Origin: Promethearchaeota archaeon
GTDB taxonomy: Archaea; Asgardarchaeota; Lokiarchaeia; Sigyniarchaeales; SOKP01
Length of the DNA: 64,000 bases
Direction: 5' to 3'
NCBI GenBank assembly: GCA_030603385.1
Contig: JAUVXW010000023.1
Coordinates: 1-64,000 of the forward strand
The notes beneath the pieces are model-generated. The model saw nothing but the letters and a program-made list of their open reading frames with translations. It was not told the origin of the DNA and made no database searches. The first letter of the stretch is position 1. The number at the start of each line of letters is the position of its first letter. Shown here one piece after another: positions 25,038-33,814 of the stretch. The position numbers and the translations under genes are program-made.

Positions 25038-25883
25038 TTGAATGATATGGTTTCAAAACTAGAGAATAAACTAAATTTCTATGATGAATTTAAAGATTTT
25101 TATTTTCAAATAATAAGAGATTTTAAATTTGATTATCAAAAAGACTGTAAAGCACGTGATTATTTATCAGGTATCTTAGCTAAAAAAAACCATAACTGGA
25201 TAATAGAGAATATTATAAAATCCTTTAGAAACCAGATTGGATCAAAACCAGCAATTTCAATTTATGGCTGTGGTCCTTCATTAAAAGAGACCGTTGATAC
25301 AATATTGAGACTAAAAGGGAGAAATTTTTTTGAAAAATTTATCAATTTAGCTGCTAATGGTGCTTCAGTCTTTTTGAGAGAAAGAAATATAACAATTGAT
25401 GCAATATTTTCAGATCTAGATGGAATAACAAAGAATGAATTTAATTATTCAAATTTTAATATAATTCATGCACATGGAGATAACATTGAAAAATTAATAT
25501 CTTTTGAAAAGGATATACTAGAATTTGAAAATGTTATAGGAACGACTCAAGTGGAACCCATAGAGAATGTTGTAAGCCCTGGAGGGTTTACAGATGGAGA
25601 TAGGATTCTTTATTTTATTCATAAATTATTAAATCCATCTCAAACGATATTTCTAATCGGAATGGATTTTAAGAACATTGTTGGGAAATACTCCAAATTA
25701 GATATTAAGAGCGATCAAGAAGGTTCTTTGATTAAAAAAAAGAAACTACGCTATGCAGTTGAGTTATTAGAGTGGATTAAAACCAAAATAATAAATGAGA
25801 TGTTTTTTGTAAATTCTGAGGTAGTATCTGATAAATTTAAATATATTTCTATAAAAGATCTTTTAGAAATGGTTAATTCTTGA
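25038..25883 (+). CDS. mptE: 6-hydroxymethyl-7,8-dihydropterin pyrophosphokinase, archaeal type
   Basis: The DUF115-type motifs are in order: IYGCGPSL near 93-100, IFSDLDG near 132, IHAHGDN near 151, VIGTTQ near 173 and GGFTDGDR near 188, then FLIGMDF. This is the archaeal MptE family, which makes the pterin pyrophosphate for methanopterin or folate synthesis. At 281 aa it is of normal length. The start is TTG. It is convergent with the RadA-like gene, five bases away. Confidence 0.85.
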   Translation: MNDMVSKLENKLNFYDEFKDFYFQIIRDFKFDYQKDCKARDYLSGILAKKNHNWIIENIIKSFRNQIGSKPAISIYGCGPSLKETVDTILRLKGRNFFEKFINLAANGASVFLRERNITIDAIFSDLDGITKNEFNYSNFNIIHAHGDNIEKLISFEKDILEFENVIGTTQVEPIENVVSPGGFTDGDRILYFIHKLLNPSQTIFLIGMDFKNIVGKYSKLDIKSDQEGSLIKKKKLRYAVELLEWIKTKIINEMFFVNSEVVSDKFKYISIKDLLEMVNS

Positions 25884-25887
25884 ATTT

Positions 25888-26706
25888 TTAAATCATATAG
25901 TCTTGAATCCCTTTTGACGTAATTTTATAAAGAAGTTTTCTTTCTGAAAGATTTAATGAATTAACTAGTTGAACATAATTCATTTCTCTATTTTTTTTGC
26001 TCAAATATATGTATTCTGAAAAGAAGTGATTTAAAAACTGATTTCCTACAGGTAATTCTCGAATTATTGCTTTTTCAGAGAAATTGGAAGCAACTTGGGA
26101 AGTTACTATTGTAATTAAATTATATTTATAAGTAAGCTCATCAATTTTTTTTACAATCTTAAAAAATGCATCCTTTGCTTTATAAAATGAAATACTTCTA
26201 TTGCCTAAATCAGACCTAAAATGATTGTTAATTGTGTCAATAATTAATATACCTCCACGATTTTTCATAATAGCATTTTCAAAATCCTTTAAAGCAAGTA
26301 AAAATGCTGAATTACTCATAATTTTTGATACTAAGATACTTTCAAGTACACTATGAATTTCAAACTCAGAAGGTGTTAATAATTCTCTTATTCTTTCAGG
26401 ACGAAATGTGTTTTCTGTATCAAAATAAAAAATGTATTTAATATTTTTAAATCCTAATATTTTATTGAGATGTTTATAAGCTTGAACACATAATTGGTGA
26501 CATAACTGGGTTTTGCCTGTTTTGCTAGACCCAAATATCAAATATTTCTTTTTTGAACAAAAACCGCCTCCTATTACATCATCAAAATTTCTAGAACCCA
26601 AGGGTAAAATTATTCGATTTTTTTGCTGATCTTGTGATATTGAAATAATTTGGCTAGGGTTTATGATTTGGGATTTTTTAATTTCTAAAATTTCATGAAG
26701 ACACAT
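25888..26706 (-). CDS. RadA/RadB-like RecA-superfamily ATPase
   Basis: Walker A is GSSKTGKTQ near 58-66, and Walker B is GILIIDTI. FYFDTENTFRPERI is the phrase typical of RadA/Rad51 recombinases. The N-terminal helix-hairpin-helix domain of full RadA is missing, so it is a RadA paralogue of the RadB or archaeal RecA-superfamily type with 272 aa. It could assist strand exchange or DNA repair. A second short RecA-like gene lies at 29450-30139. Confidence 0.78.
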   Translation of the reverse strand: MCLHEILEIKKSQIINPSQIISISQDQQKNRIILPLGSRNFDDVIGGGFCSKKKYLIFGSSKTGKTQLCHQLCVQAYKHLNKILGFKNIKYIFYFDTENTFRPERIRELLTPSEFEIHSVLESILVSKIMSNSAFLLALKDFENAIMKNRGGILIIDTINNHFRSDLGNRSISFYKAKDAFFKIVKKIDELTYKYNLITIVTSQVASNFSEKAIIRELPVGNQFLNHFFSEYIYLSKKNREMNYVQLVNSLNLSERKLLYKITSKGIQDYMI

Positions 26707-26877
26707 TTATATGTATTAAGGTAATTTAAATTTAAATATAGTTTGCAGATACTAATTAAAACCTAAATAATTAGAAGTCTAGATTAAAAACGAAAAATTA
26801 ATTTAAAAATAAACATAAAATTAATATCATAGTGCTTAAAATGTAAAATTTGGAAAAAATATTAATATCCCAATAAA

Positions 26878-27489
26878 ATGGCTAAAAAGAAAAAAGAAAC
26901 TTGCCCGTATTGTGGGAAGAGTTTTGCTTATTTATCTCGTCATAAATGTAAAATAAAAGAAAGAATTGAAGGGCCCACGGATGAAAAATCAGAAGTCGAA
27001 CGAAGAATTGAAAGAATAGAAGAAAAAAAGAAAGAATTTAATAGGGCATTACGTAAAAACGAAAAAGTAGTATTAAATATTATTAATCGAGAAAAGGTGC
27101 TCTATTTTAATGATCTTCGAAAGCTAAGTGATGCAGAGTCTAATGAATTAGAGGAAATTTTAGACATTTTATTCTTACAGTCAAAAATCAATATAAAGAG
27201 AGAGTTAGTTGAAGCTTCTTGGACAAAACGTATTAATTCAATTGAAGAATTAGATGTCAAAGTTAAAGCTGTTAAAATAGACAAAGATCAAAAAGAGTTT
27301 GTATGGAATATGTTTTCTAGACAGCCATGTTTTATCTGTCCTTTTCGAGGTAAGTGTAATGATACAAATATGGATCAGTTTAATCCACTTCAATGCCCAT
27401 GGCTAACAGAGTGGATTGATATTAGATCAAATGATAAAGAATATAATATAAATTTTGATGAAATAAAAGCACGTTTACGAAATATCTAA
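26878..27489 (+). CDS. RPC34/RPC39-like protein with C-terminal Fe-S motif
   Basis: The C-terminal motif PCFICPFRGKC, with a further Cys in NPLQCPWLTEW (Cys 151, 154, 160 and 173), matches the [4Fe-4S] site of RNA polymerase III subunit RPC34/hRPC39 (CxxCP-----C--------P--C-----W). A winged-helix-like middle (ILDILFLQSKINIKRE) fits that family. The N-terminus adds a C2H2-like finger (CPYCGKSFAYLSRHKC). Eukaryotic RPC34 acts in promoter opening; the archaeal role is open. ATG start. Confidence 0.72.
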   Translation: MAKKKKETCPYCGKSFAYLSRHKCKIKERIEGPTDEKSEVERRIERIEEKKKEFNRALRKNEKVVLNIINREKVLYFNDLRKLSDAESNELEEILDILFLQSKINIKRELVEASWTKRINSIEELDVKVKAVKIDKDQKEFVWNMFSRQPCFICPFRGKCNDTNMDQFNPLQCPWLTEWIDIRSNDKEYNINFDEIKARLRNI

Positions 27490-28137
27490 TTATCTCTTCT
27501 GCAATCCAATAAGATAAATTTCATTACTTTTTTTTTTGGATGATCTTGGTTTAAGAGCTTTCAATATTCTAAATTCCTTCTTAATTTTTTTAACCAATTT
27601 GTTAAAATCGGATCCTTGAAAAGTTTTCAACACCAAAACACCCTTATATTTTAAATGAGTTTTTGCTAGATCAAGAATTTTATAACAAAGATTAATCTGT
27701 TTTAAATGGTCTGAGAATTTATTACCTATTTTATTAATAGAGGCATCAGATATTATTAAGTCAATTTTAGTCTGAAAATAAGATTGAACTTTATAATAAA
27801 ATTCAGGATTTGTGAAATCCATAATTAGTAGGTCAATGTTTTCAATCGGGGATACTTTTTTAATATCAACACCCAATATTTTATAATGATCTCGATGGTA
27901 ATACTGATCATTATATTTAATTAAATTATCCTCTGCAAATCTTTTAGCAACTTGAAGCCAAGAACCTGGAGCAGATCCTAAATCTAAGATATAGAATGCT
28001 CTTTTGAAAATATTATATCTTTTTTGAATATCTAATAATTTGTATGCAGATCTTGCTCTAAATCCTTCTTTTTTTGCTTTCTGATAATGTGGATCTTTTT
28101 TATGATTTGTATGATTATTTGTCAAGATGATTTTCAA
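27490..28137 (-). CDS. rlmE: FtsJ/RlmE-type ribose 2'-O-methyltransferase
   Basis: The SAM-binding motif is ILDLGSAPGSWLQVAKR, and the K-D-K-E catalytic set is visible: Lys in RARSAYKL, Asp in IISDAS, Lys in LVLKTFQGSD and Glu in SNEIYLI. These enzymes methylate ribose in rRNA or in the tRNA anticodon loop (Trm7-like). The 215-aa length fits either. The start is TTG. It follows the Trm1 gene closely in the same direction. Confidence 0.86.
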   Translation of the reverse strand: MKIILTNNHTNHKKDPHYQKAKKEGFRARSAYKLLDIQKRYNIFKRAFYILDLGSAPGSWLQVAKRFAEDNLIKYNDQYYHRDHYKILGVDIKKVSPIENIDLLIMDFTNPEFYYKVQSYFQTKIDLIISDASINKIGNKFSDHLKQINLCYKILDLAKTHLKYKGVLVLKTFQGSDFNKLVKKIKKEFRILKALKPRSSKKKSNEIYLIGLQKR

Positions 28138-28147
28138 TCTAATAATC

Positions 28148-29395
28148 TTATAATTCTAATAACATATTTTTAATCGAAATTATATCCATATTCGTTTTAA
28201 TTGATAAAAAATCAAAATGTGTTCTTGAAATTTTATATCCTTTTCTTCTAATAGAAGTTAAGATTGTATCTAATTTTGGAATATTTGAAAGTTTTAAGTT
28301 TTTGCTTAATTTATGGATATTGTAATAAAAAGGATGCATTTTTATTTCTTCTTGAATAAGATTTAACAATTTACTAATCCTTTTTTTATTTCTATATTGA
28401 AATTCTTGGTTTAAAAGAATCATTTCATTAATAAATCTTAAATCATGAATTTCATTAACCCACAGAGGACCTGCGTATTCAATATGGTTAAATTCCTTAC
28501 AAATTGGACAATGATTAGGTAATCCTAAAATATTATCTCGAAAAGTTGAGTAATATCCACAATTATTACAATGAATTAAATAGCCATAATCTTTAAAATA
28601 CTGTGAGATTTTTTTTCTATTTTTGAAGGTTAGGCAAAAGACTCTTAAAAAATGTGAGGAATAAAATGTTAGCAAGGGAATTATTCCCATTTTGTTCACA
28701 TTTGCAATTCTTGATATAAAATATATTAATATACGGGCACCAATTTCCTTACAAAATTCAGTATGTAAAGGTTTAGACATATATTTTCGAATACAACTTT
28801 TTGGTCTAACCCCAAATAAAACTGCTGTATCAGTAGCAGTAATACATAATAATCCATCTACTTTTTGGATAGCTTTAAAAGCGCCATCAATATATAGGTT
28901 AGGTGTACCAAATGGATCAATTGAAATTACATTAGGTTTTTGTGGCCTGTTATTAGAGGAGGTATAAGAATTTTGTGCTATTTCGGAAAATAAATAATTT
29001 GCTTCTTTCCTTGACACTTCAATGTGAGCGGGATGATTATAAATTCCGTTTAAAGATAAATTTTTATTGATTAGATCAACTGCGATTGGATTAATGTCAT
29101 TTATGTAAATTTTCTTAACATTTTTACAATCTTTTAATATTCGAATAGAACTTATTCCTGAAGCTGCCATTGAATCTACAATTATGAGTGGATGTTGGTT
29201 ATATACTCTGTCATAAGCCATAATCGCTAAATTAGAAACATCTCTATTAATTTCCATTTTTTGATTATAAAAAACAATCATGGATTTTGAAGGAATCGAA
29301 TCTTTATCAGTAGTATGAATATAAAATTCAGCGTTTCCTTCTTTAATCGTACTTAAATTAGAATTCATTAATTTTTCTTTTTTTTTCATTCTCAT
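28148..29395 (-). CDS. trm1: tRNA (guanine26-N2)-dimethyltransferase
   Basis: The Trm1 motifs are clear: VDSMAASGISSIRI for SAM binding, ISIDPFGTPNLYIDGAFKAI with the catalytic DPFG, and CITATDTAVLFG. RKYMSKPLHTEFCKEIGARIL and a zinc module (CNNCG and CPIC) follow. At 415 aa it is of typical archaeal length. It makes N2,N2-dimethylguanosine at position 26 of tRNA. It lies in a group of RNA-modifying and repair genes (FtsJ, TlyA, RecA-like). Confidence 0.92.
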   Translation of the reverse strand: MRMKKKEKLMNSNLSTIKEGNAEFYIHTTDKDSIPSKSMIVFYNQKMEINRDVSNLAIMAYDRVYNQHPLIIVDSMAASGISSIRILKDCKNVKKIYINDINPIAVDLINKNLSLNGIYNHPAHIEVSRKEANYLFSEIAQNSYTSSNNRPQKPNVISIDPFGTPNLYIDGAFKAIQKVDGLLCITATDTAVLFGVRPKSCIRKYMSKPLHTEFCKEIGARILIYFISRIANVNKMGIIPLLTFYSSHFLRVFCLTFKNRKKISQYFKDYGYLIHCNNCGYYSTFRDNILGLPNHCPICKEFNHIEYAGPLWVNEIHDLRFINEMILLNQEFQYRNKKRISKLLNLIQEEIKMHPFYYNIHKLSKNLKLSNIPKLDTILTSIRRKGYKISRTHFDFLSIKTNMDIISIKNMLLEL

Positions 29396-29449
29396 TTATA
29401 TAATATCTAAAAAATAAATTAAATATTGTAATTCTAATAATTACTTTTA

Positions 29450-30139
29450 TTACTGAAATCCATTTTCAGTTAATTTAGACATGAAGGCTATGTGTTTATC
29501 TTCAGGGTGTTTTGTTAGAGTAAATTTTCTCTCTTTTAATATTTCTGTACGCTCAATTTTTATATCTAATGATACCCAATATTCCATTACTTTTCCCCCA
29601 CTTTGAATTTCTGTTAGCTGATCGTTATCTCTGATTTGAACTTTTTCATTAACAATTAAAATATTTACATTGTAAGAGTCGTTTATATGGGAAAGATTCG
29701 CTAATATCTGGTTTAAACAATAGTTTAAATTGTAATTTTTATCTTTTTTTTCTCTATTTAATTCTAATCGATATAGATCTGTGAGTGAATCAATTATAAC
29801 TAGGTTATAATGATTATTTGCTTCATTTAAGTTTCTTAAAATTAAATATTCTAAATTAAACACTATGTTATGTAAATCATTAAAATTATCTGGTATAATA
29901 AAGGTAATTTTATCAAGAATTTCTATTGAATCTTTGAAGATTCTATTGATTTTTTCAGAAGGAAAAATTGGTTTGGAATAAATATAAATAATTTTATTTC
30001 CATTTTTAATGGAGTTCATTGAAGTTTGGATTGCAAATGTAGTTTTTCCGACTCCAAAATCCCCCCAAATGGAAATTATACCTTTAAAAAAAGGGATTCT
30101 TTTAAAATATTCATTTAATATTGAGCTTGGAAATTTCAT
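29450..30139 (-). CDS. RadB-like RecA-superfamily ATPase
   Basis: Walker A is WGDFGVGKTT near 26-35, and Walker B is LVIIDSLTD near 114-122. The 229-aa length without extra domains fits RadB or KaiC-like single-domain ATPases. It is divergent from a RuvC-fold gene 44 bases away, so the two probably share a promoter region. A role in recombination or repair is inferred from that pairing and from the fold. Confidence 0.7.
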   Translation of the reverse strand: MKFPSSILNEYFKRIPFFKGIISIWGDFGVGKTTFAIQTSMNSIKNGNKIIYIYSKPIFPSEKINRIFKDSIEILDKITFIIPDNFNDLHNIVFNLEYLILRNLNEANNHYNLVIIDSLTDLYRLELNREKKDKNYNLNYCLNQILANLSHINDSYNVNILIVNEKVQIRDNDQLTEIQSGGKVMEYWVSLDIKIERTEILKERKFTLTKHPEDKHIAFMSKLTENGFQ

Positions 30140-30183
30140 TTAATTAAAAATTATTAATTTTATTTAATATTAATAATTATAAT

Positions 30184-31029
30184 TTGAGAAATAAAATTTT
30201 ATATGTATATACGGAGAATCTGAATTTTTTTTATAGATTAAATAGGGAACTTAATCAACTAAATATTAAGTTTAAGATATTGAGTGGATTATCAAAAATT
30301 CCAGATATTTCCTCGCTACTTCTTACAACATCTAAAGAGTTTGATAGATTTAAAGAACATTATAAAAAATTGAAGATTCTCCCCTATAGTAAGGAGAAAA
30401 ATTTTAAACATTACATATTAAAAGTATTAGCGGCTTATAGAACAGATTATAAAGGTAATTATACCGATTTACTCTTTTCTATTGACCCTGGTTCTAGACA
30501 AGTAGGATTGGTTGTGTTTGTGGATGATTATTATTTTAATTCTCATACTTTTTATGATGAAAATGTTATCATTGATTTCATTAAAGATTATATAGATTGT
30601 TTCCAAACTGATAATCCTGATCTGCTACAATTAACATTTAAATTTGGAAGTGGTGTTTTAACATTTACTGCAAAGCTTATTGAACAAATTATTAATATAT
30701 TTCAGAAAAGAAATAGGCTGAAAATTTATTTAATCAATGAGTCAAAATCCTCAAAAATTAAAATCCAAAATATAAAAAAGAGATTTAGAACTAAACATGA
30801 ACTTTCTGCTTTAATAATAGCTCTTTGGAGCGGTGTAGAAGTTGATAGCTTAGATTCTCTCAATTCTATCAAACAAGGTAAAATTCTAAATTTAAATAAT
30901 AGAAAAGAGAATGAAAAATTATTAAAAGTAGTTAATGAGTCACCTATAGAAGTAAAAGATATAATAGAAAAAATAATAAACAATGATATTTCACTTAGCC
31001 AGTCTGCTAAGATGATAATGGATTATTAA
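30184..31029 (+). CDS. RuvC/YqgF-like RNase H-fold protein
   Basis: LFSIDPGSRQVGLVVF, with Asp101, matches the first strand of RuvC/YqgF nucleases (DPG--R-G-AV). YLINESKSSK has Glu185 where YqgF has the DER motif. RTKHELSALIIALWSG is in the place of the last acidic helix, with Glu205 instead of the usual Asp. The catalytic set would thus be D-E-E, unusual but plausible. The first 95 residues are a separate domain with no match I know. It starts at TTG and is followed by tlyA. Confidence 0.55.
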   Translation: MRNKILYVYTENLNFFYRLNRELNQLNIKFKILSGLSKIPDISSLLLTTSKEFDRFKEHYKKLKILPYSKEKNFKHYILKVLAAYRTDYKGNYTDLLFSIDPGSRQVGLVVFVDDYYFNSHTFYDENVIIDFIKDYIDCFQTDNPDLLQLTFKFGSGVLTFTAKLIEQIINIFQKRNRLKIYLINESKSSKIKIQNIKKRFRTKHELSALIIALWSGVEVDSLDSLNSIKQGKILNLNNRKENEKLLKVVNESPIEVKDIIEKIINNDISLSQSAKMIMDY

Positions 31030-31055
31030 GCTATAGAGGTTAATTGATAATATTA

Positions 31056-31838
31056 ATGAAAGAAAGAATCGATGTTATTTTAGTAGATAGAAGGTTAGTT
31101 GAAAGTAGAACTAAAGCACAGTGGTTAATAAAAAACGGTTATGTATCTGTTAATGGAAAAAAAATAATAAAGCCTGGAAAAAAGGTAGAGAATTCTTTAG
31201 AAATTACTTTAGAGAAAGAATTTCCTTATGTGAGTCGAGGAGGATTAAAATTAGAAGCAGCATTAAAATATTTTTCAATTTCGGTTGAAAATAAAACTTG
31301 CGTAGACATAGGTGCTTCAGTTGGTGGTTTTACAGATTGTCTTTTAAAAAATGGAGCAAGAAAAATATATGTTATAGACAAAGCTACGGATTTACTTCAC
31401 CCGTCACTAAGATGTGAGAAAACAAAAGGAAAAATAATTCCAATGTTAGGTGTAGATGCTCGGAATGTGCCAAATATAATTGAAGAAGTGGATATTTGCA
31501 CTATTGATATTACATTTGCATCACTAAGAACAATCCTTCCCAATACAAAAAAATTTATCAAATTTAATGGAGATATTATCGCTTTAGTAAAGCCCATTTT
31601 TGAAAGTGAATTTAGAAATATTCCAAAATTCAAAATAATTCAAGATCCTCAACAACTTTACCAAATTCTAACAGATCTAAATCAATGGTGCCTAATGAAT
31701 CAATTTTTTCCTTGTAATATAATTAAATCACCCATATTAGGTAAAGAAGGATCTATTGAATTTTTTATTCATATAAAATTAGAAGATTTAGGTTTAAATA
31801 ATGATTTAAACAGGTTAATTAAAAATGTTATATTATGA
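31056..31838 (+). CDS. tlyA: TlyA-family rRNA 2'-O-methyltransferase
   Basis: An S4 RNA-binding domain (RIDVILVDRRLVESRTKAQW and NGYVSVNGKKI) is followed by an FtsJ-like methyltransferase domain with FPYVSRGGLKLEAAL and CVDIGASVGGFTDCLL. Then come ICTIDITFASLRTILP and IALVKPIFE. This order is the TlyA signature. The ATG at 31056 gives MKERIDVILV, the usual start; a TTG four codons earlier is possible. It ends 47 bases before a convergent gene. Confidence 0.87.
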   Translation: MKERIDVILVDRRLVESRTKAQWLIKNGYVSVNGKKIIKPGKKVENSLEITLEKEFPYVSRGGLKLEAALKYFSISVENKTCVDIGASVGGFTDCLLKNGARKIYVIDKATDLLHPSLRCEKTKGKIIPMLGVDARNVPNIIEEVDICTIDITFASLRTILPNTKKFIKFNGDIIALVKPIFESEFRNIPKFKIIQDPQQLYQILTDLNQWCLMNQFFPCNIIKSPILGKEGSIEFFIHIKLEDLGLNNDLNRLIKNVIL

Positions 31839-31884
31839 ATAGATTTTGCAAATAAAAAGAAATTAAACCGTTATTGAATTAATT

Positions 31885-33054
31885 TTATTTAACAGGGTAT
31901 TCCTTGAACATTTTACCCCATTCTGTTTGGTAAAATTTCTTAATTATTTGCCTACCAATTAAGGGATACCATATCAAATCATGGTATATCATGGATGCAT
32001 AAGTGGGACCTAAAAAGAAGAGTTCACTGCGGAATAATGGATAAAGAAATTGTAATGGCCCTTTTCTTACCATTTGATCTCCCCATATTACTATACTGCG
32101 TTTCACTTTAAAGTTCCAGTTAATATTTGATACATCCTCTCCAATTATTTCAATTTGATCAAAATCTCCACATCCAAGGCCTTCATCATGAGCCATTTTT
32201 ATAGCAGGTAGTTCTAGTGGTTCAAATCCTAACATCCGAGCAACAACTGTATCAACAGCAACTTGATCATATCCTGCAAGTAAATAATTCTTTATACGAG
32301 GAATCATGGTTCTTGGTCCTGCTCCATCACCACATACAGTTCCATCAACTACTGAGAGGATCTGTGGATGAATTTGCTTCTGGATAATTAAAAGATCTAC
32401 TAAAACCTCAGACATATATTGATGTGAGAAATGTCTTCTTTTTGTTAACAGTCCTCCAAAAGCATTTTTCATAGCGCAAGTTATTCCCCCATGCTTCATT
32501 TCTCCGGAAGTTTTCCTTAATGAACCACCCACAGCACCCGTATGGCCATGAGTCTTCATTGTAGGAAGATGAATTATTGGTTTTCCGACATAAAATTTAG
32601 GAATCTTAAATCCTTCTGGGAATATTTTAGAATCTAGGGCGAGTAGTTTTTTATTTTTAAGGTTCAGAAACTTAGATCTGAGTGATTCGTATGGTACGAA
32701 TGGAACTCGCGTCAGTGGAACAAACCAAACACCTAGATTCTTGATAATTGGCATCCACTTGTTTCCCTTTAGCCCTTTCTCTATGTTTGTAACCACGGTT
32801 CTGTTTTCAGCAGTAAATAGTTTTTTTGGATTATATCCATCCTTGATCATTGTTCTAAGTACTCCATCAACTTGCCATGGTGGACTAGAACAGGCAGGGA
32901 AAAATTTGGACCAACTTAGATTAAGTTTTATTATTATTTTACTATTTTTATCATAAAATCTTTCATAATTTGCCATGTGCATGAGCTTCTTATAATCTTG
33001 TAATACTGTTTTAGGAGTGGTTTTAATTACAAAAAGCTGAGATTTTTCTGGCAT
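31885..33054 (-). CDS. DUF362-family protein
   Basis: The protein follows the DUF362 pattern: IIIKLNLSW near the N-terminus, IIHLPTMKTHGHTGAVGGSLR in the middle (KTH and GG conserved), AMKNAFGGL, and VVDGTVCGDGAGP with YDQVAVDTVVARMLG. Many members carry ferredoxin domains; none is seen here. The biochemical function of the family is not settled. Length is 389 aa with an ATG start. Confidence 0.78.
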   Translation of the reverse strand: MPEKSQLFVIKTTPKTVLQDYKKLMHMANYERFYDKNSKIIIKLNLSWSKFFPACSSPPWQVDGVLRTMIKDGYNPKKLFTAENRTVVTNIEKGLKGNKWMPIIKNLGVWFVPLTRVPFVPYESLRSKFLNLKNKKLLALDSKIFPEGFKIPKFYVGKPIIHLPTMKTHGHTGAVGGSLRKTSGEMKHGGITCAMKNAFGGLLTKRRHFSHQYMSEVLVDLLIIQKQIHPQILSVVDGTVCGDGAGPRTMIPRIKNYLLAGYDQVAVDTVVARMLGFEPLELPAIKMAHDEGLGCGDFDQIEIIGEDVSNINWNFKVKRSIVIWGDQMVRKGPLQFLYPLFRSELFFLGPTYASMIYHDLIWYPLIGRQIIKKFYQTEWGKMFKEYPVK

Positions 33055-33079
33055 CGTTATATTAATTTATAGATTCGAG

Positions 33080-33552
33080 TTAATTAAAAATATTCTGTTT
33101 ATCTTTTTCTGGACATCTAGGATGAAAGGAGCACCCTGATGATGGATTATTCGGACTTGGCACATCACTTATAATATTATTCTATTTTGTTTTGAAGTCG
33201 GATCGAAAGTAGGTCGAGCTGATAAAAGTATCTTAGTATACGGATGCGTTGGGTTATAAAGAACTTCTTCAACAGTTCCAATCTCTACGAATTTGCCAAG
33301 ATACATTACTAGAATTCTATCTGATATATGCTGAACAACGCTAAGATCATGGGTAATAAATAAAAAGGGCAAATTGAACTTCTTTTTAAGTTTTCTTAAT
33401 AAATTTAGGATTTGGGCTTGACCAGAAACATCAAGAGCGGAATTTGGATCGTCTAAGATTATTAGTTTAGGATTGCATGCTAAAGCGCTTGCAATTACGA
33501 TTCTTTGTTTTTGCTCTTCCGAAAACTTATGTAGGTATCAATCTAATTGCTC
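33080..33552 (-). pseudogene. Decayed 3' part of an oligopeptide ABC transporter ATPase
   Basis: The remnant matches the C-terminal half of the intact ATPase at 35834-37318: signature region, Walker B, ITHDLSVVQHISDRI, HPYTKILLSARPTFDP and the final HPRCPEKD. Damage is clear. A TGA replaces an Arg codon after EQLD (about 33540), the signature reads SEEQKQR for SGGQKQR, Walker B reads LDDPN for LDEPT, and a one-base loss after NRIIL shifts the frame near 33171. The N-terminal half is gone. It probably derives from a paralogous transporter copy. Confidence 0.88.
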
Positions 33553-33668
33553 TGGTTGCTAAACTTGATCTATGGCGCTATAGTATGACGCTATTGGACG
33601 TCCATGGCGTGACTAAGGTTCTAGTGACAAAGGTCTTCTTCGATGATCTTACCACGCGGACCGAATTG

Positions 33669-33698
33669 TAGGTTCTAATCCCCCCTCCTGCATTTTTT
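33669..33698 (+). other. tRNA 3'-end-like fragment with T-run
   Basis: GGTTCTAATCC (33671-33681) has the B-box/T-loop form, followed by CCCCTCCTGCA as a possible T-stem and acceptor 3' strand and then TTTTTT. The 5' T-stem strand (GTAGG) does not pair with CCCCC, and no GCAGGAG acceptor strand occurs within 150 bases upstream. It is therefore not an intact tRNA gene. It borders the ABC pseudogene and a locally GC-richer stretch, as would a leftover attachment site of an integrated element. Confidence 0.35.
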
Positions 33699-33814
33699 AA
33701 ATATTCTTTTTAATTTATCATGATATTATGACAAATTTAATGAAAAAAAGAATATAAATTAGGATTGATCTCCTATAATATTTAATAATTTTTTAATTAA
33801 TTACAAATTTTTCT

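Noticed and set aside
33477..33671. Plus-strand 64-codon frame
   Set aside because: It is antisense to the ABC ATPase pseudogene and has no start signal or family pattern.
33545..33692. Intron-containing tRNA on the plus strand
   Set aside because: Two mismatches in the T-stem and no GCAGGAG-like 5' end within 150 bases.
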